This document shows, in pieces, positions 20,310 through 27,803 of a stretch of DNA of 29,369 nucleotides. How positions within the stretch are numbered: the stretch's first letter is position 1; each line of letters opens with the position of its first letter. Source of the DNA: a virus. The position numbers were made by a program, and so were the translations under genes. The stretch is from the IMG/VR virus record IMGVR_UViG_3300027752_000072, positions 1 through 29,369 of that record, one strand, 5' to 3'. A model generated the notes under the pieces. The model saw nothing but the letters and a program-made list of their open reading frames with translations. It was not told where the DNA came from and searched no databases.

Positions 20310-21844
20310 TACAAATTATCCACTAGGTTGTTTAATGCTGTCTCTTGAATAGCATCGAACTCGCCTTCGACTTGCTGTTCTACTTCTTCGTCAAAGAACA
20401 AACTGGAAGCACTTGCCTTAAACGCTGTGTCTGAATCCTTGTGCTTGTTATTGCTAACATCATCTAGGAAAGCATGAGCATCATCTAATAACTGGTGAGG
20501 ATTGTCACTTGCGAATAACTCTTCCACAAACGTGTTAAACATTAGCAAGTTTCTAGGCGTGTATAAACTTTCTTGATTAAGCTTCTTGCCTTTCTTCTGC
20601 CAGTTTCTCCAATCCAACTTGTAGTTCTCGAACTCAATAGTTGCTAGGCTGTTTGCTTCTTGTACTGCTCTAATGTGCATATAAACATTGTGTGACATAA
20701 GCATACCATATGTAAAACTATCCCAAGAAGTTTTACCTTCCTTGTGGATCTTGTTTAACATGCCTGGAGCATACCAATTAACATCACCTGTTACAAGTCT
20801 ACTACCAATCTCGCTCTCCCAAGGGAAAGGATTTTGTGATATGTTGCCTGGACTAAAGTGAGAGTTTGCTTTGTTATCAAAACATTTCTCCATGATGTAA
20901 CTCATTTGCCCACTTGTAATCTTGTTCCTAGTATACACTAAGCCGTTAGCACTACTAATATAAGGACTAGCACAATCAAAACTAACAGTGATATTAGGAT
21001 TAACATGCTCTCTAAGTTGTCGCTGTACACTTGTAAGCATTACTGCCCACTCTAGTTTACTTGTACCTAGGAAGTGAATCCAGTCTCTGTCTTGTAGTTT
21101 GTTATCATCACGTAAGATAATAATACGTTTCAGTGCCATGTGCATGTCGCGGATATTGTTACCACCCATGCCCCATCCTTCTGTGTCGTAGTCCTTAACT
21201 TTCTGATACCATTCTTCTGCATCGTCCCAATATGTTCCTTGCAGTACATTCAAGAACTTTGTCTTGCCTTGTCTGTGATCCATAAACCAATCTAAGTTGT
21301 ATGCTGTACATTTCAAGCACTCATCGAAGTTCTGTAGTCCAGTCTTCTCTTTAAAGCCTGGCTTACATGCCCAACTAGGAACATCAAATGTCATACTCCA
21401 GTCCGCTGTATGTTCTAACCAGTTAAGGATCTTGCCCCTAACTTTGTCAGCATCACCTTTGTATCCAACGTCACCGGGCTTCTCAAAGAAGTTCTCCCAG
21501 TCAAACTTAATAACACCCTTACCAATCTGGAAGCCACCGGAGTCGCCTACAATAGTTGTGTTACTTCTGTCTCTATGCTGGATAATGTGTTCCATTACCT
21601 TGCTCTTCTCAACATCTAAGTAAGCATGACCGGCACTATAAAGTCCCTTGTTGTAATAGTAATATCCTTTCTCTTTATCGAGGAAGTTCATACCTTCAAA
21701 GCCATGCTCAAAGCCTTTAGGAATTCTGCCGTCTGGAATATAACCCTCAACACTATTACATCTACCAAGTAGCTCTGTCATAAAGCCACTGATAGCTGGG
21801 AGGAAAGTTGCGTAATCGCTGTGTTTAGAGGATAAATCTCTCAT
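20309..21844 (-). CDS. TGT-fold guanine transglycosylase, DpdA-like
   Basis: The 511 aa protein carries the tRNA-guanine transglycosylase signature in order: DSGGFQ (101-106), MTFD (D154, in the place of the guanine-binding Asp), NVLQGTYWDD (Q202), GWGMGGNN (GG at 227-228) and SFDCASPYISSANGLVYT, where D290 matches the nucleophile of FDCVLPTR. All base-exchange residues appear present. The CxCxxC zinc motif of tRNA-type TGT is absent. DpdA enzymes in phages insert 7-deazaguanines into DNA; with folE, queD and queE in the window this is the favoured reading, but tRNA is not excluded. AAGGAGTTAAG precedes the start, directly after the clamp gene. Confidence 0.85.
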   Translation of the reverse strand: MRDLSSKHSDYATFLPAISGFMTELLGRCNSVEGYIPDGRIPKGFEHGFEGMNFLDKEKGYYYYNKGLYSAGHAYLDVEKSKVMEHIIQHRDRSNTTIVGDSGGFQIGKGVIKFDWENFFEKPGDVGYKGDADKVRGKILNWLEHTADWSMTFDVPSWACKPGFKEKTGLQNFDECLKCTAYNLDWFMDHRQGKTKFLNVLQGTYWDDAEEWYQKVKDYDTEGWGMGGNNIRDMHMALKRIIILRDDNKLQDRDWIHFLGTSKLEWAVMLTSVQRQLREHVNPNITVSFDCASPYISSANGLVYTRNKITSGQMSYIMEKCFDNKANSHFSPGNISQNPFPWESEIGSRLVTGDVNWYAPGMLNKIHKEGKTSWDSFTYGMLMSHNVYMHIRAVQEANSLATIEFENYKLDWRNWQKKGKKLNQESLYTPRNLLMFNTFVEELFASDNPHQLLDDAHAFLDDVSNNKHKDSDTAFKASASSLFFDEEVEQQVEGEFDAIQETALNNLVDNL

Positions 21845-21845
21845 C

Positions 21846-22601
21846 TTAACTCCTTGCAGGTAATAAGTATGTAAACTTACTCATTCCACTATCAACAGAT
21901 ATCTGCAATAGTCCTTGATTATTAAAGCTCATGTCAACCATAGCACTGTTGCCTAGTCGTAGAATCTTTAACACGATATCCAAAGGCCAATTCCATTCAG
22001 TTGTAATCTCGCCCTCAACATTATTGTCAATAAGGATCTTAGTCCTGTCGCTACCTTGTCCACCAATGTAAAAATACAATGCTCCGCCTTCTGTCTTAGG
22101 CATAAAGTTTGGCTCATACGCTGATAAGGCACCAGTGAAGTATGCTAAGTTCTTCATAGGCTCAATGCCTGGATTGATTGTTACATCAAACTCTGCACCT
22201 TTAAACTTAATATCTTTAAGTTGCTGGTTGATAACATCTGACAACATAAATCTATAATGTGCATCTCCGCCTTCTTCACTAACAAATTGTACTTCAGTAG
22301 GAATCTGTTCGCCATTCCTTTCTTGCGTGTTAACTTGTACAGTTGCTCCGTCAGTATCATAGCCTGGATACTGTAAGAAACTTTTCAGTACACCCATTCT
22401 GCTTAAACCTACTGTTGCATCTGCAAAGTCTTCTACAGGATTGTTAGTTGTACCTTTAACAATAACTGTCTTGTCTGCGTCCACAGTCTCAATCTCAGTC
22501 TGTGTTGTCGTGCCTTTAATTTTGACCATTTCAAAAATGCCTAGGTCATGTGTATGCCTGATAACATCTTTTAGTGTGTCTTTAATGTAATTATTACTCA
22601 T
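21846..22601 (-). CDS. Probable DNA polymerase sliding clamp (gp45-like)
   Basis: The 251 aa protein starts MSNNYIKDTLKDVIRHTHDL at 22601, behind TGGAGGAAATA. Size, beta-rich composition, position next to the DNA polymerase and the terminal strand SGMSKFTYLLPARS fit the T4 gp45 clamp family (228 aa in T4). Regions such as SRMGVLKSFLQYPGYD and FTGALSAYEPNFMPKT match the domain-repeat style of clamps. In T4 the clamp tethers gp43 and also activates late transcription. It has its own promoter (22632-22660). Identification rests on context and general likeness and not on a diagnostic motif. Confidence 0.72.
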   Translation of the reverse strand: MSNNYIKDTLKDVIRHTHDLGIFEMVKIKGTTTQTEIETVDADKTVIVKGTTNNPVEDFADATVGLSRMGVLKSFLQYPGYDTDGATVQVNTQERNGEQIPTEVQFVSEEGGDAHYRFMLSDVINQQLKDIKFKGAEFDVTINPGIEPMKNLAYFTGALSAYEPNFMPKTEGGALYFYIGGQGSDRTKILIDNNVEGEITTEWNWPLDIVLKILRLGNSAMVDMSFNNQGLLQISVDSGMSKFTYLLPARS

Positions 22602-22631
22602 TATTTCCTCCATAAGAAACTTGTTTCATAT

Positions 22632-22660
22632 ATTATACTACTACTATTTAGATAAGTCAA
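22632..22660 (-). promoter_or_regulatory. Sigma70-type promoter for the clamp gene
   Basis: TTGACT (22655-22660) and TATAAT (22632-22637) on the minus strand are 17 nt apart. The leader is about 25 nt and contains the short dyad GAAAC-TT-GTTTC (22616-22627). The spacer includes CTAAATA, similar to late promoter boxes of some T4-like marine phages. Confidence 0.85.
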
Positions 22661-22681
22661 GAAAAATATCATCTTTTTCTT
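22659..22681 (-). terminator. Possible weak terminator after the polymerase gene
   Basis: AAGAAAAA and TTTTTCTT form an 8-bp A/T-rich stem with a 7-nt loop starting 4 nt after the polymerase stop. The T run is inside the stem and no T tract follows. It overlaps the -35 box of the clamp promoter, so its function is doubtful. Confidence 0.25.
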
Positions 22682-22684
22682 CGA

Positions 22685-25378
22685 TTAAAATTCAAAGAAC
22701 GCATCCATTACTTCACTATTGTTAGCTCTGGATAAGTCCCAACCCATGACGCCTAATACATTGTGCATCTTCTTATCCAGCACAGCACCTTCCATTGCGT
22801 CTTCATCGAAAGGTAAGTCTTTGAACCACTGTGGCAAGTTTAATTCATCAGTTGGATATGAAATACTTGTATAGTTCATTGCATTGTTTTTAAGCCTACA
22901 CACAACAACCTTAGCACCATCCATAATAGTCAGGCTGTAGTTATCGCTGTTAGCAAACTTCAAGTTATTGTAATTGATACTTGCTCTTACATGCCCAGGT
23001 ATCATTTTGTTCTCAGGCTCTTCCTTCAGCTTCTCAAGTTTGTACAGACGCATGTTCTGTTCTGGACCTTTGATCTGCTTGTTATACTTCTTAGTGTACT
23101 TGGTAATGTTGTTAGCACGTTTGGGCATACCTTTCTTCCAAGGCTCCAACGACCTAAACATCTCCTTAAAGTCCTTAATCTTGTCAATAACGAAGCTCTC
23201 TTCTTTACCGTTGAGTGCATCAGTTAAGCACTCCTCAAGAAAGTCTTGTATGAATTCTGGAGTATCACTTCGTTTGATATCCATACCCATTACTTTTAGT
23301 TTGCCACCTTCTGGTTGCCACCCTTCAATGTCTAGGCACATAATAGCATAACGCTTCTTAGTGATAAACACACCTGACCTACCAACTACTTCCCTACCAG
23401 CTTTAATAATAGCACCGCGGTCTCTAGTAACACCAAAGTCTCTCATCATAAACTCAGGGAATGTATCTGATACCTTGTCACTGATCTGGTCATACAGTTT
23501 AACTGCTCCTTCCATATCTAGCTCCATACCTTCTGGTAAGGCAGGTGTTGCACTAAAGTATATCGAGTCAGTGTCACCATAGATAATTGTTTCGCCTGTA
23601 TGATCATACTTTCCTGTGAGCATTTTATTAACCTCTGCTCCCATGTGGCGTGTGATCCGCCTGCCCGTTAATGTAGTACTTTGTCCGATACGTTTGTCAA
23701 AGAATCTACAACCTGGATTAAGAATAGCACCATACAAACTGTTCAAGTTAATCTTCTTAACTAACTGTCGCTTGTCAAAGAATGCAATCTCTTCTTTGCC
23801 TACTGCTTCTTTCTTCTTAGCCTGTAGCACTTGTCGTTCAGCATACCAACGCTCTAGTAATCCAGGCACAATGCCCTGCACATCTGTTTTAAACAGTGTA
23901 CCGTTAGCACTAATGCTCCATGGCTGACCACTATCAAACACCAGTGTGTAAACATCAGCACCAGTAACCTCTACTGTGTTGCCGTCCTCCATGTCCAGTG
24001 TCATTACTTTGTCTACGTCTTTGGACATCACTAGTTCATATTCGTTAGTACCAAACTTGCCTAACCATGCATCAGCAAAGGAAGTCTTGTCTAGTTTCAT
24101 TTTGCTGGCAATCTCATCATCAGTGTAGTCCAGTCTTATCTGTCCTACAATAGTTTCGTTAGCCATATTCAATGCACGGAACACACTAGGGTACAAGGAG
24201 TTAATATCCATACTGCCTACCCACTCGTGGAATCCTTTTTGTGGGAATGCCACGTGGGCACCAGCCGCCTGAGTGTTCTCTTTGTCTCTACCTTGTCTAG
24301 GTCTATCTGGAACTACCATGCCACGTCTGTGTGCTTCGTTAATGATTGCTTGTTCAGTAGTTGCCACAGCACCCATTGTAGTAAACAGTAGTACAGTGTT
24401 GTCATGTGCAATAGTATTAGCAAGGTCAATGAACTGTAACTTCTTATCCATGTTTGCAATCAACATAACGTCTTGTATGTTGTACTCCAAGAACTTAGCA
24501 AAGTCGTGATTGTAAAGTCTATCAAGTGATCCTTCGTATGCTACCTTCTTCTCACCTAGCTCTACTTCACCGATGAAGTCTAGTCTATAACTGTGTCGTT
24601 CCTCATAGTTAAACTTTCTATACAGTTGCATATAATCCAAATGTACACGACCAATAAGGTCATAACTTTGTCGCTCACTGCCGAAGTTATCATATGTTCT
24701 TGGCTTTGGGAATTGATCCCACAAACACATCTTACGAGTTTCTGCTTTACCTAGCACTTTAATGATTCTATTAACAGTGTAAGGAATATCATAGCCCTCA
24801 CTGTTCCAGCCACTAATGATGTCTGCATCATCTATTAACTGTAAGAACACCTTGAGCATCTCTGCCTCATCTTTAAACAGAATCACTTCAGGCATGTGCT
24901 TTGCCATGCTTTCTGCTTGTTCCATGTTAAGTGTCTTAGGCGGAACTGCTAGACACACCATTGCGTCCATCCAATCCATGTACACACCGATAGCCGTGAT
25001 AGGCATGAAGGCATCCTCTGGACTACTAAAACCTCTAGTAGGATCAAAGTCTACTTCAATATCGTAGAATGCTGTGTGTAGTTTAGGTTGCTCAACGCCT
25101 TCGTAATGTTTAGCAAGAGTTTTGTTTAGTGGCTTAATGTCAGACTCGAACAATCCATGCTGTCTATTAATAGCACAGTTCTTCTTAAAGTCTTTGTTGT
25201 TAGCACACTTAACCTCAGTTAGTGAATCACCGTACACACTTCTTGAAGTGCCTTTCGGGTCACTGTAATAGAAATTGTAAATAGGTTTGTGTGTGACTAA
25301 AACCCGTTTACTACCAACTCGCTCGGAGACATGAAGTATGTCTCGAGTACGGTCGTGCCATGCATCAACGTAACTCAT
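22685..25378 (-). CDS. 43: Family B DNA polymerase (gp43)
   Basis: The 897 aa protein is almost exactly T4 gp43 length (898 aa). Proofreading exonuclease motifs are FYDIEVDF (D106, E108), SGWNSEGYDIPY (about 189-200) and YNIQD (about 299-303). Polymerase motifs are DINSLYPS (391-398, motif A), KKINLNSLYG (541-550, motif B) and YGDTDS (600-605, motif C). The C-terminus MDAFFEF is a clamp-binding peptide of the T4 type. All catalytic carboxylates are present, with no intein or split. It lies between the DsbA-like and clamp genes and is presumably read from the promoter at 25701-25729. Confidence 0.97.
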   Translation of the reverse strand: MSYVDAWHDRTRDILHVSERVGSKRVLVTHKPIYNFYYSDPKGTSRSVYGDSLTEVKCANNKDFKKNCAINRQHGLFESDIKPLNKTLAKHYEGVEQPKLHTAFYDIEVDFDPTRGFSSPEDAFMPITAIGVYMDWMDAMVCLAVPPKTLNMEQAESMAKHMPEVILFKDEAEMLKVFLQLIDDADIISGWNSEGYDIPYTVNRIIKVLGKAETRKMCLWDQFPKPRTYDNFGSERQSYDLIGRVHLDYMQLYRKFNYEERHSYRLDFIGEVELGEKKVAYEGSLDRLYNHDFAKFLEYNIQDVMLIANMDKKLQFIDLANTIAHDNTVLLFTTMGAVATTEQAIINEAHRRGMVVPDRPRQGRDKENTQAAGAHVAFPQKGFHEWVGSMDINSLYPSVFRALNMANETIVGQIRLDYTDDEIASKMKLDKTSFADAWLGKFGTNEYELVMSKDVDKVMTLDMEDGNTVEVTGADVYTLVFDSGQPWSISANGTLFKTDVQGIVPGLLERWYAERQVLQAKKKEAVGKEEIAFFDKRQLVKKINLNSLYGAILNPGCRFFDKRIGQSTTLTGRRITRHMGAEVNKMLTGKYDHTGETIIYGDTDSIYFSATPALPEGMELDMEGAVKLYDQISDKVSDTFPEFMMRDFGVTRDRGAIIKAGREVVGRSGVFITKKRYAIMCLDIEGWQPEGGKLKVMGMDIKRSDTPEFIQDFLEECLTDALNGKEESFVIDKIKDFKEMFRSLEPWKKGMPKRANNITKYTKKYNKQIKGPEQNMRLYKLEKLKEEPENKMIPGHVRASINYNNLKFANSDNYSLTIMDGAKVVVCRLKNNAMNYTSISYPTDELNLPQWFKDLPFDEDAMEGAVLDKKMHNVLGVMGWDLSRANNSEVMDAFFEF

Positions 25379-25390
25379 TAACTGTCCTTC

Positions 25391-25657
25391 TTATAATTGA
25401 TCTTTACCAACAGCGGCTAGGATAGTTTCAAGCTCATCGAACTTATCACTTTCTACACCGAAGCTAGCCTTGTGTGCTACCTTGATTGCTTTGTTTAGAA
25501 TACCGGGTTTGATATCCATTTCTTCAGCGATTGCTTTAACAGTTTCTCTTAAACCTACTGTTAATGCGTCTACTTCATATAGTACTTGGTCGCCTTCTTG
25601 GATTACTCTTTTAAGTCTTGCAATTTCTTCTGAGTTGAATGTCTTATTAAATGCCAT
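25391..25657 (-). CDS. DsbA-like double-stranded DNA-binding protein
   Basis: This is an 88 aa helical protein. Its second half, AIAEEMDIKPGILNKAIKVA then VESDKFDELETIL, resembles T4 DsbA (89 aa; DELGVDGKMFNRLLALYH, then FEAETEEVVELYD) in length and pattern. T4 DsbA binds DNA near late promoters and helps late transcription. AGAGGACATC precedes the start. The gene opens the replication operon and is preceded by both a sigma70 promoter and an ATAAATA box. The likeness is from memory, without an alignment. Confidence 0.65.
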   Translation of the reverse strand: MAFNKTFNSEEIARLKRVIQEGDQVLYEVDALTVGLRETVKAIAEEMDIKPGILNKAIKVAHKASFGVESDKFDELETILAAVGKDQL

Positions 25658-25681
25658 GATGTCCTCTGTGTCTGTGAAAAA

Positions 25682-25688
25682 TATTTAT
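25682..25688 (-). promoter_or_regulatory. Possible late promoter box in the DsbA-like leader
   Basis: The minus strand reads CATAAATATTTT, with ATAAATA 25 nt before the start at 25657. Together with the sigma70 promoter just upstream this would allow expression both early and late. Confidence 0.4.
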
Positions 25689-25692
25689 GTAC

Positions 25693-25713
25693 AAGCATGT
25701 ATTATACATGCTT
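25693..25713. repeat. Perfect 21-bp palindrome over the promoter -10 box
   Basis: Arms AAGCATGTAT and ATACATGCTT are perfect inverted repeats around a central T. The palindrome covers the -10 box of the minus-strand promoter and lies between divergent genes. No T tract follows on either strand, so an operator is more likely than a terminator. Confidence 0.75.
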
Positions 25714-25729
25714 ATTTAGGCAATGTCAA
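25701..25729 (-). promoter_or_regulatory. Sigma70-type promoter for the DsbA-polymerase operon
   Basis: TTGACA (25724-25729) and TATAAT (25701-25706) on the minus strand are 17 nt apart, a consensus promoter. The spacer includes CTAAATA, and the -10 box is in the centre of a 21-bp palindrome. Confidence 0.88.
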
Positions 25730-25731
25730 TG

Positions 25732-25738
25732 ATAAATA
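25732..25738 (+). promoter_or_regulatory. T4-like late promoter box for the plus-strand operon
   Basis: The plus strand reads TGATAAATACA, with ATAAATA 30 nt before the ATG at 25769 and AGGAGAACAC as ribosome binding site. The same TGATAAATA occurs before the gene starting at 3942. No sigma70 promoter is seen on this strand. Confidence 0.6.
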
Positions 25739-25768
25739 CAACATAAGACACACTTTGTAGGAGAACAC

Positions 25769-26065
25769 ATGTCAGAAGTCGAAAAGAAGATTATACAGAT
25801 CGAGTTAGAAGTAGATACAAAACAGGTTGATAGTAGCCAGAACCCATGGCAGAGATGGATTTGGCTTGCACAGACAGTTGATGCTTGGAGAATATTCCCT
25901 AGGGCATTCCTTAGTGTATACATATTTTTGTTATATTACTCGGTGATGTGGTTCATGGAACTAGAAAACCCAAGCCTAGAGCAGTCAGGTTTGATAAGTA
26001 TTATTGTTGGTGCTGGAGCGGCATGGTTTGGATTGTACGCTGGCACAAGTAAAAATAAGGAATAA
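25769..26065 (+). CDS. Two-helix membrane protein, holin-like architecture
   Basis: The 98 aa protein has a soluble N-terminal region with a basic/aromatic stretch (NPWQRWIWLAQTVDAWRIFP), two hydrophobic helices (about 45-63 AFLSVYIFLLYYSVMWFM, and 74-91 GLISIIVGAGAAWFGLY), and a short charged tail (GTSKNKE). That is the layout of small class II holins, but holins have no shared sequence motif, so this is only a structural likeness. It is the first gene of a late-type operon, with the 2OG oxygenases downstream, which fits late expression. Confidence 0.78.
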   Translation: MSEVEKKIIQIELEVDTKQVDSSQNPWQRWIWLAQTVDAWRIFPRAFLSVYIFLLYYSVMWFMELENPSLEQSGLISIIVGAGAAWFGLYAGTSKNKE

Positions 26066-26066
26066 C

Positions 26067-26381
26067 ATGTTTGTAAAACACTTTGTAAGATTTAATACTA
26101 GAGAAGAATTAGACGATTACGATGTTATCGAGTTCTTCGATATCGTGCAGAGTGTTGTTCCTGCTAAACTTGTCACAGGATTAGACGTTGAAAACTCGGA
26201 GCGAGTTGAAGTTGACGTACTCATTTACGAAGAAGAAGATGAGGATGGTCCTATCTTTATACATGAAATTATATTAGAAGAAGAGATTACCGAAGAAGAA
26301 GGTAACCGTATTTCTGATGCACTTATAGAAGAATTTCCAGATCAAGACCCGTTTACGTTCGAAGCATCAATAGAAGTATAA
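26067..26381 (+). CDS. Acidic hypothetical protein
   Basis: The 104 aa protein starts MFVKHFVRFNTREELDDYDV at 26067, behind AAGGAATAAC; an in-frame start at 26004 lies inside the previous gene. Asp and Glu are very abundant (YEEEDEDGPIF; LEEEITEEEG), a composition seen in DNA-mimic and adaptor proteins as well as in structural proteins. It starts one base after the previous stop and overlaps the oxygenase start by one base. Function unknown. Confidence 0.75.
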   Translation: MFVKHFVRFNTREELDDYDVIEFFDIVQSVVPAKLVTGLDVENSERVEVDVLIYEEEDEDGPIFIHEIILEEEITEEEGNRISDALIEEFPDQDPFTFEASIEV

Positions 26382-27172
26382 TGGCTAGAGACAAGAACGG
26401 CATACCCTTTCACCCAGTTGAATACAACCCAGACTACCCTCGCATCAAGTGTAACGTATGTGGACTAATGAATAGTTGCACACATGGACTTACTGATGCT
26501 GTGTCTTGGTTCCCCAGGCTACCCGTACTGTTAGAGAATGGTATGATAGAAAGCATAGATGACTTTGTACTACATGAGTGGACCGAATGGAGTCTACAAC
26601 GTATAGTTGATGCACAAATCAAAGACCACAAGTTAATTATAGATAACTTCTTACACCCAGAGCTATTGTTAAACTGCCTAGCCAGTTGGCCCCAAGAGAT
26701 GTATCCAATTGAGGTACCAGGTCGAACTCAGCAAGACATAGAACATAATGATGTGTATCAGTTCTTGTTTGACAAAGTGATCAACGATGAGTATGTCAAG
26801 TGTGCTATTGCAGACAAGTTTGCATTAGAGTGCGACTACGAAGCAAGTGCATGGCTTTGGGAAGACACTGAACAGTTTACTATTAATGATGTGCATGTTG
26901 ACTACGACAAGTTTAACATCACATTCGGATTATATTTGCCGTTAGATGATAGCATCAAAGAGTACGGCACACAGTTTTGGAAGCCTAACGAAATACCTGC
27001 AGATTTAGATACAAGTTTAATCAGAGAAAACTGTACTCTAATCGACCAAGTACCGTTCGTAGCAAACACAATGTACTTTATGCCTAGGACAATACACGCT
27101 TGGCATAGCAGTCCAATCATAGACAAACCAATGACGAGAAGACATGTTTACGGATATTATAAATCAATTTAA
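26381..27172 (+). CDS. 2OG-Fe(II) oxygenase-like protein with N-terminal Cys cluster
   Basis: The 263 aa protein has a prolyl-hydroxylase-type jelly-roll core: NDVHVDYDKFNITFGLYLP (H172, D174), EYGTQFW, then FVANTMYFMPRTIHAWHSS (distal H239) and an Arg near 253-254 that would bind 2-oxoglutarate. The N-terminal IKCNVCGLMNSCTHG (C24, C27, C33, H35) looks like a small zinc site and is not part of the usual domain. These enzymes hydroxylate proteins, nucleic acids or small molecules and are common in marine T4-like phages. It overlaps the next oxygenase gene by 29 nt. Confidence 0.8.
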   Translation: MARDKNGIPFHPVEYNPDYPRIKCNVCGLMNSCTHGLTDAVSWFPRLPVLLENGMIESIDDFVLHEWTEWSLQRIVDAQIKDHKLIIDNFLHPELLLNCLASWPQEMYPIEVPGRTQQDIEHNDVYQFLFDKVINDEYVKCAIADKFALECDYEASAWLWEDTEQFTINDVHVDYDKFNITFGLYLPLDDSIKEYGTQFWKPNEIPADLDTSLIRENCTLIDQVPFVANTMYFMPRTIHAWHSSPIIDKPMTRRHVYGYYKSI

Positions 27173-27803
27173 TCACATAGAACAGCGTATCAAGGATACC
27201 GAAGTAATAATGGAGCCATGGCCTCATATGTTTATACCGGAGTTCTTTACGTCTGACTTCTATAGAACTGTACAAGAGTTTGAGCAACATCCAGAACTAG
27301 AAATAGATGCTAATAACAATGGCAGAAAGCAGTATGCTTACAACAAATACAACAAAGACTACGAAGCATTTACTGTTAAGTTGTTTGACTTGTTTGCTGA
27401 AAAGTTTGATTATGCAACCAACGTATCAGTGCCAGCAACTACGAACTTCTGGGCAGATGATTCAGAATTGGTTATTACTGACATACATGTAGATGCATTC
27501 CATGATACACCATTTACTATTAGCGGACAGATATACTTGCCAGATGATTTAACCCAAAGACATTATGGCACTGGACTGTATACTTACGAAGGTGATAACT
27601 TACAACAAGATGCTATACAAGACGAAGGTACTGCCCATCCGCATTCTGCTACTAACGAAGATAACTTTAAACTGTTTGGTCGTGTACCGTTCTATCCAAA
27701 CTGTATGCTAGTCACAACTAATCATCCACATAGTTGGCATGCCGCACCTAAGATTGATAAGGGTGATGTTAGAAAAAGTTTAATGCTTCGCTGGAAGGTT
27801 TAA
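27144..27803 (+). CDS. 2OG-Fe(II) oxygenase-like protein
   Basis: The 219 aa protein carries TDIHVDAFHDTPFTISGQIY (H115, D117), HYGTGLYTYEG, then FYPNCMLVTTNHPHSWHAAP (distal His about 196) and R210 in RKSLMLRW. This is the complete iron and 2-oxoglutarate ligand set. Its length is normal for the single-domain phage type. GAGAAG lies just before the ATG; a later in-frame ATG (residue 23, MEPWPHMFIPEFF) is a possible alternative start. It is the last gene of the plus-strand operon, and its stop overlaps the tail-fibre stop on the other strand (TTAA). The substrate is unknown. Confidence 0.82.
   Translation: MFTDIINQFNHIEQRIKDTEVIMEPWPHMFIPEFFTSDFYRTVQEFEQHPELEIDANNNGRKQYAYNKYNKDYEAFTVKLFDLFAEKFDYATNVSVPATTNFWADDSELVITDIHVDAFHDTPFTISGQIYLPDDLTQRHYGTGLYTYEGDNLQQDAIQDEGTAHPHSATNEDNFKLFGRVPFYPNCMLVTTNHPHSWHAAPKIDKGDVRKSLMLRWKV

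Noticed and set aside
22974-23351. A 125-codon plus-strand frame opposite the polymerase
   Set aside because: It is a mirror of the conserved polymerase reading frame, with a hydrophobic low-complexity translation and no start signals.
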